From NCBI GenBank assembly GCA_030824835.1, contig JAPJRA010000011.1, positions 1 to 19,073 of the forward strand: a stretch of DNA of 19,073 nt, in the 5' to 3' direction. The translations under genes and the position numbers were made by a program. The stretch comes from Geminicoccaceae bacterium. Lineage in GTDB: Bacteria; Pseudomonadota; Alphaproteobacteria; Geminicoccales; Geminicoccaceae. A model generated the notes under the pieces. It was not told the DNA's origin. It saw only the letters and a program-made list of their open reading frames with translations, and did not search any database. Shown here piece after piece: positions 17,066 through 19,073 of this stretch; within the stretch, counting starts at the first letter, position 1, and every line of letters starts with the position of its first letter.

Positions 17066-17135
17066 GTTCGGCCAGCGAGTTTGGCTCCTGGCCGGTGGTC
17101 GTCCGCCTCCGCAGACAGCCATCAGGGAGCTGACC

Positions 17136-18851
17136 ATGGCCTCACAGGCATCACGCCCGCGGTCGGACCAGGACGTCCGGCCAATGTCCCGGGAAGAGCG
17201 CAAGGTTATCGTTGCCTCGTCGCTCGGGACCGTGTTCGAGTGGTACGACTTCTATCTGTACGGCTCGCTGGCCGTGGTGATCGGGGCCAAGTTCTTCACC
17301 CAGTTCGACGAGACAACCCGTAACATTTTCGCCCTCCTGGCCTTCGCCGCGGGCTTCCTGGTCCGGCCGTTCGGGGCGCTGATCTTCGGCCGCCTGGGCG
17401 ATCTGGTCGGCCGCAAGTACACGTTCCTGGTGACGATCGCGATCATGGGCCTGTCGACCTTCGTCGTCGGTCTGCTGCCGACGGCGGACAGCATCGGCCT
17501 TTTGGCTCCGGCGATCCTGATCGGCCTGCGCCTGCTGCAGGGCCTGGCACTGGGCGGCGAATATGGTGGCGCCGCCACGTATGTCGCCGAGCATGCGCCG
17601 CACGGGCGCCGCGGCTTCTACACCAGCTGGATCCAGACCACCGCCACGTTGGGCCTGTTCCTGTCGCTGCTGGTGATCCTGTTCACGCGCACTTGGCTGG
17701 GTGAGGCGGCATTCGCCGATTGGGGCTGGCGGGTACCGTTCCTGCTTTCGATCGTGCTGCTCGGCGTCTCGGTCTGGATACGCCTACAGCTCCAGGAATC
17801 GCCGGCGTTCCTGCGCATGAAGGCCGAGGGGACAGGGTCCAAGGCGCCGTTGTCCGAGGCGTTCGGGCAGTGGCCGAATGCGCGTCTGGCGCTGCTGGCG
17901 CTCTTGGGCCTCACCGCCGGTCAGGCAGTGGTATGGTACACTGGCCAGTTCTATGCGCTGTTCTTTCTGCAGCAGACCCTGAAGGTCGATGGTTACTCGG
18001 CCAATCTGCTGATCGCCTGGTCGCTCGTGCTAGGCACCGGCGGCTTCGTGCTGTTCGGCTGGCTGTCCGACAAGATCGGCCGGAAGCTGATCATCCTCGC
18101 CGGCTGCCTGATCGCTGCCGTGAGCTATTTCTGGCTGTTCGAGTCGCTGACCGAGAAGGCGAGCCCGGCCCTCTACCGGGCCCAGGCGACGACACAGGTC
18201 ACCGTCACCGCCGACCCGGCCAACTGCTCCTTCCAATTCAACCCGGTGGGTACCGCGAAGTTCACCAACTCCTGCGACATCCTCAAGGGGCTCCTGGCCC
18301 GCAACGCGGTCAACTACACCGTGATGCCAGCGCCGGCCGGCACGGTGGCCTCGGTTCAGATCGGCCAGACCACGATCGAATCCTTTGACGTGGCCGCCGC
18401 CGGTGCCGATGCCAAGGCGAAGCAGGACGCGCTCACGACGGCGGTCGGCGAAGCGCTGGCGGCGGCGGGCTACCCCAAAGCCGGTGACCCGTCCATCGTC
18501 AAGCTCGCTCACCCGTTCGACATCTTCCGTGCCCAGCCGTTCACCGTCGTGCTGATCCTGACGGTGCTGGTGATCTACGTCACCATGGTCTACGGCCCGA
18601 TCGCCGCGGCCCTGGTCGAGCTGTTCCCGACCCGTATCCGCTACACCGCCATGTCGCTGCCCTATCATATCGGCAATGGCTGGTTCGGTGGCCTGCTGCC
18701 GGCGACCGCGTTCGCCATCGTGGCTCAGACCGGCAACATCTACGCTGGCTTGTGGTACCCCATCGTGATCGCCGGTGCGACCGTCGTCATCGGGGCGTTG
18801 TTCATCCCCGAGACCAAGGATCGGGACATCTTCGCCGAAGACAGGCGCTGA
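17136..18851 (+). CDS. MFS transporter, metabolite:H+ symporter (MHS) family
   Basis: 571 residues, an inner-membrane secondary transporter. MHS signatures are clear: SSLGTVFEWYDFYLYGSLA in the first helix, GALIFGRLGDLVGRKYTFL after helix 2, RLLQGLALGGEYGGAATYVAEHAP, a second-half GWLSDKIGRK motif, and ELFPTRIRYTAMSLPYHIGNGWFGG near the end. ProP, ShiA and KgtP belong to the same family, so the solute is probably a small acid or osmolyte, but it cannot be fixed. The family is normally 420-450 residues. The extra length is a hydrophilic stretch at about 335-462 between predicted helices 9 and 10, on the periplasmic side, with two cysteines. ATG at 17136 has AGGGAG six bases before it; the in-frame extension to 17004 lacks such a site. 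Confidence 0.93.
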   Translation: MASQASRPRSDQDVRPMSREERKVIVASSLGTVFEWYDFYLYGSLAVVIGAKFFTQFDETTRNIFALLAFAAGFLVRPFGALIFGRLGDLVGRKYTFLVTIAIMGLSTFVVGLLPTADSIGLLAPAILIGLRLLQGLALGGEYGGAATYVAEHAPHGRRGFYTSWIQTTATLGLFLSLLVILFTRTWLGEAAFADWGWRVPFLLSIVLLGVSVWIRLQLQESPAFLRMKAEGTGSKAPLSEAFGQWPNARLALLALLGLTAGQAVVWYTGQFYALFFLQQTLKVDGYSANLLIAWSLVLGTGGFVLFGWLSDKIGRKLIILAGCLIAAVSYFWLFESLTEKASPALYRAQATTQVTVTADPANCSFQFNPVGTAKFTNSCDILKGLLARNAVNYTVMPAPAGTVASVQIGQTTIESFDVAAAGADAKAKQDALTTAVGEALAAAGYPKAGDPSIVKLAHPFDIFRAQPFTVVLILTVLVIYVTMVYGPIAAALVELFPTRIRYTAMSLPYHIGNGWFGGLLPATAFAIVAQTGNIYAGLWYPIVIAGATVVIGALFIPETKDRDIFAEDRR

Positions 18852-18873
18852 TCTGCTGTAGCAGCGGCAAATA

Positions 18874-18905
18874 AAAGGGTGCCGGCTGGATCGCCTGCAC
18901 CCTTT
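18874..18905 (+). terminator. Terminator after the MFS transporter gene
   Basis: AAAGGGTGC (18874-18882) pairs with GCACCCTTT (18897-18905), 9 bp, with a further GGC/GCC inside the loop after one mismatch. It begins 22 bp after the stop codon. The T-run is short (CTTTCGCTTCTT), so strength is moderate. The A-run on the left side could make it work in both directions. Confidence 0.65.
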
Positions 18906-19073
18906 CGCTTCTTGGTCTGCCGCGGACGGTGCAGCGGAGACACGAGTTCGCAGGGATCGGGGGCGGGCCGGGATAGCGGGGATTCGGCCACCTTGCGCCA
19001 TCCTTCCGCCCGGCGCCAAGCCCATCCTTGTTTGGACGGTGTTGCCGATATCACTCCTTGCGGTCCGTGGCTC
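18906..19073. other. Unassigned right edge
   Basis: 168 bp without a credible gene, tRNA or repeat. Open frames here are continuations of antisense frames of the transporter gene. A promoter for a gene beyond the edge may lie here. Confidence 0.5.

Noticed and set aside
17004..17135. 44-residue N-terminal extension of the MFS transporter
   Set aside because: ATG 17136 has AGGGAG at ideal spacing and gives the normal MHS N-terminus.
18030..19025. 331-codon minus-strand frame opposite the MFS transporter
   Set aside because: Antisense shadow, low-complexity Asp/Arg/Gly sequence without a start site.

Overview
The window looks like a chromosomal core segment of a high-GC alphaproteobacterium. 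I favour a Rhodospirillales- or Geminicoccales-like lineage, from protein character and gene order rather than from any marker search. The evidence is the carA-carB-greA-trxB-lysR block facing a yqeY-like/dnaG/rpoD block, a CbpM remnant, alphaproteobacterial-type HNH and MbfA proteins, and heavy use of G/C at third codon positions. Most of the DNA is housekeeping.

Layout: the left edge (3-236) holds the end of a chaperone-modulator gene (cbpM). It is followed by 561 bp without a convincing gene, but with a strong leftward intrinsic terminator and a set of hairpins that look like a structured small RNA on the minus strand. From 798 to 7794 the genes run leftward in the transcription order carA, carB, [terminator], greA, trxB, lysR-type regulator. 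These cover carbamoyl phosphate synthesis, transcript-cleavage rescue of RNA polymerase, and thioredoxin recycling. From 7977 to 12626 the genes run rightward: GatB/YqeY-domain protein, DNA primase and the primary sigma factor, i.e. the macromolecular synthesis cluster. A tRNA with a CAT anticodon, probably tRNA-Ile2, follows rpoD.

The right third is more accessory: an HNH endonuclease (-), a Tat-exported metallo-beta-lactamase-fold hydrolase (+), an unrecognised secreted protein (-) in a visibly AT-richer patch, a membrane-bound ferritin/VIT1 iron exporter (mbfA, +), and an MHS-type major facilitator (+) with a large extracytoplasmic insertion. A perfect CTAGAA-N3-TTCTAG palindrome just upstream of mbfA matches what I remember of the Irr iron-control box. 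It gives the most concrete regulatory prediction in the window: iron/haem-responsive control of iron export.

I did not find a CRISPR array, insertion sequence, prophage or recognisable defence or biosynthetic cluster. The best candidates for something undescribed are the minus-strand structured RNA at about 501-745 and the secreted hypothetical gene with its AT-rich, CRP-like and hairpin-bearing flank at 14917-15800.
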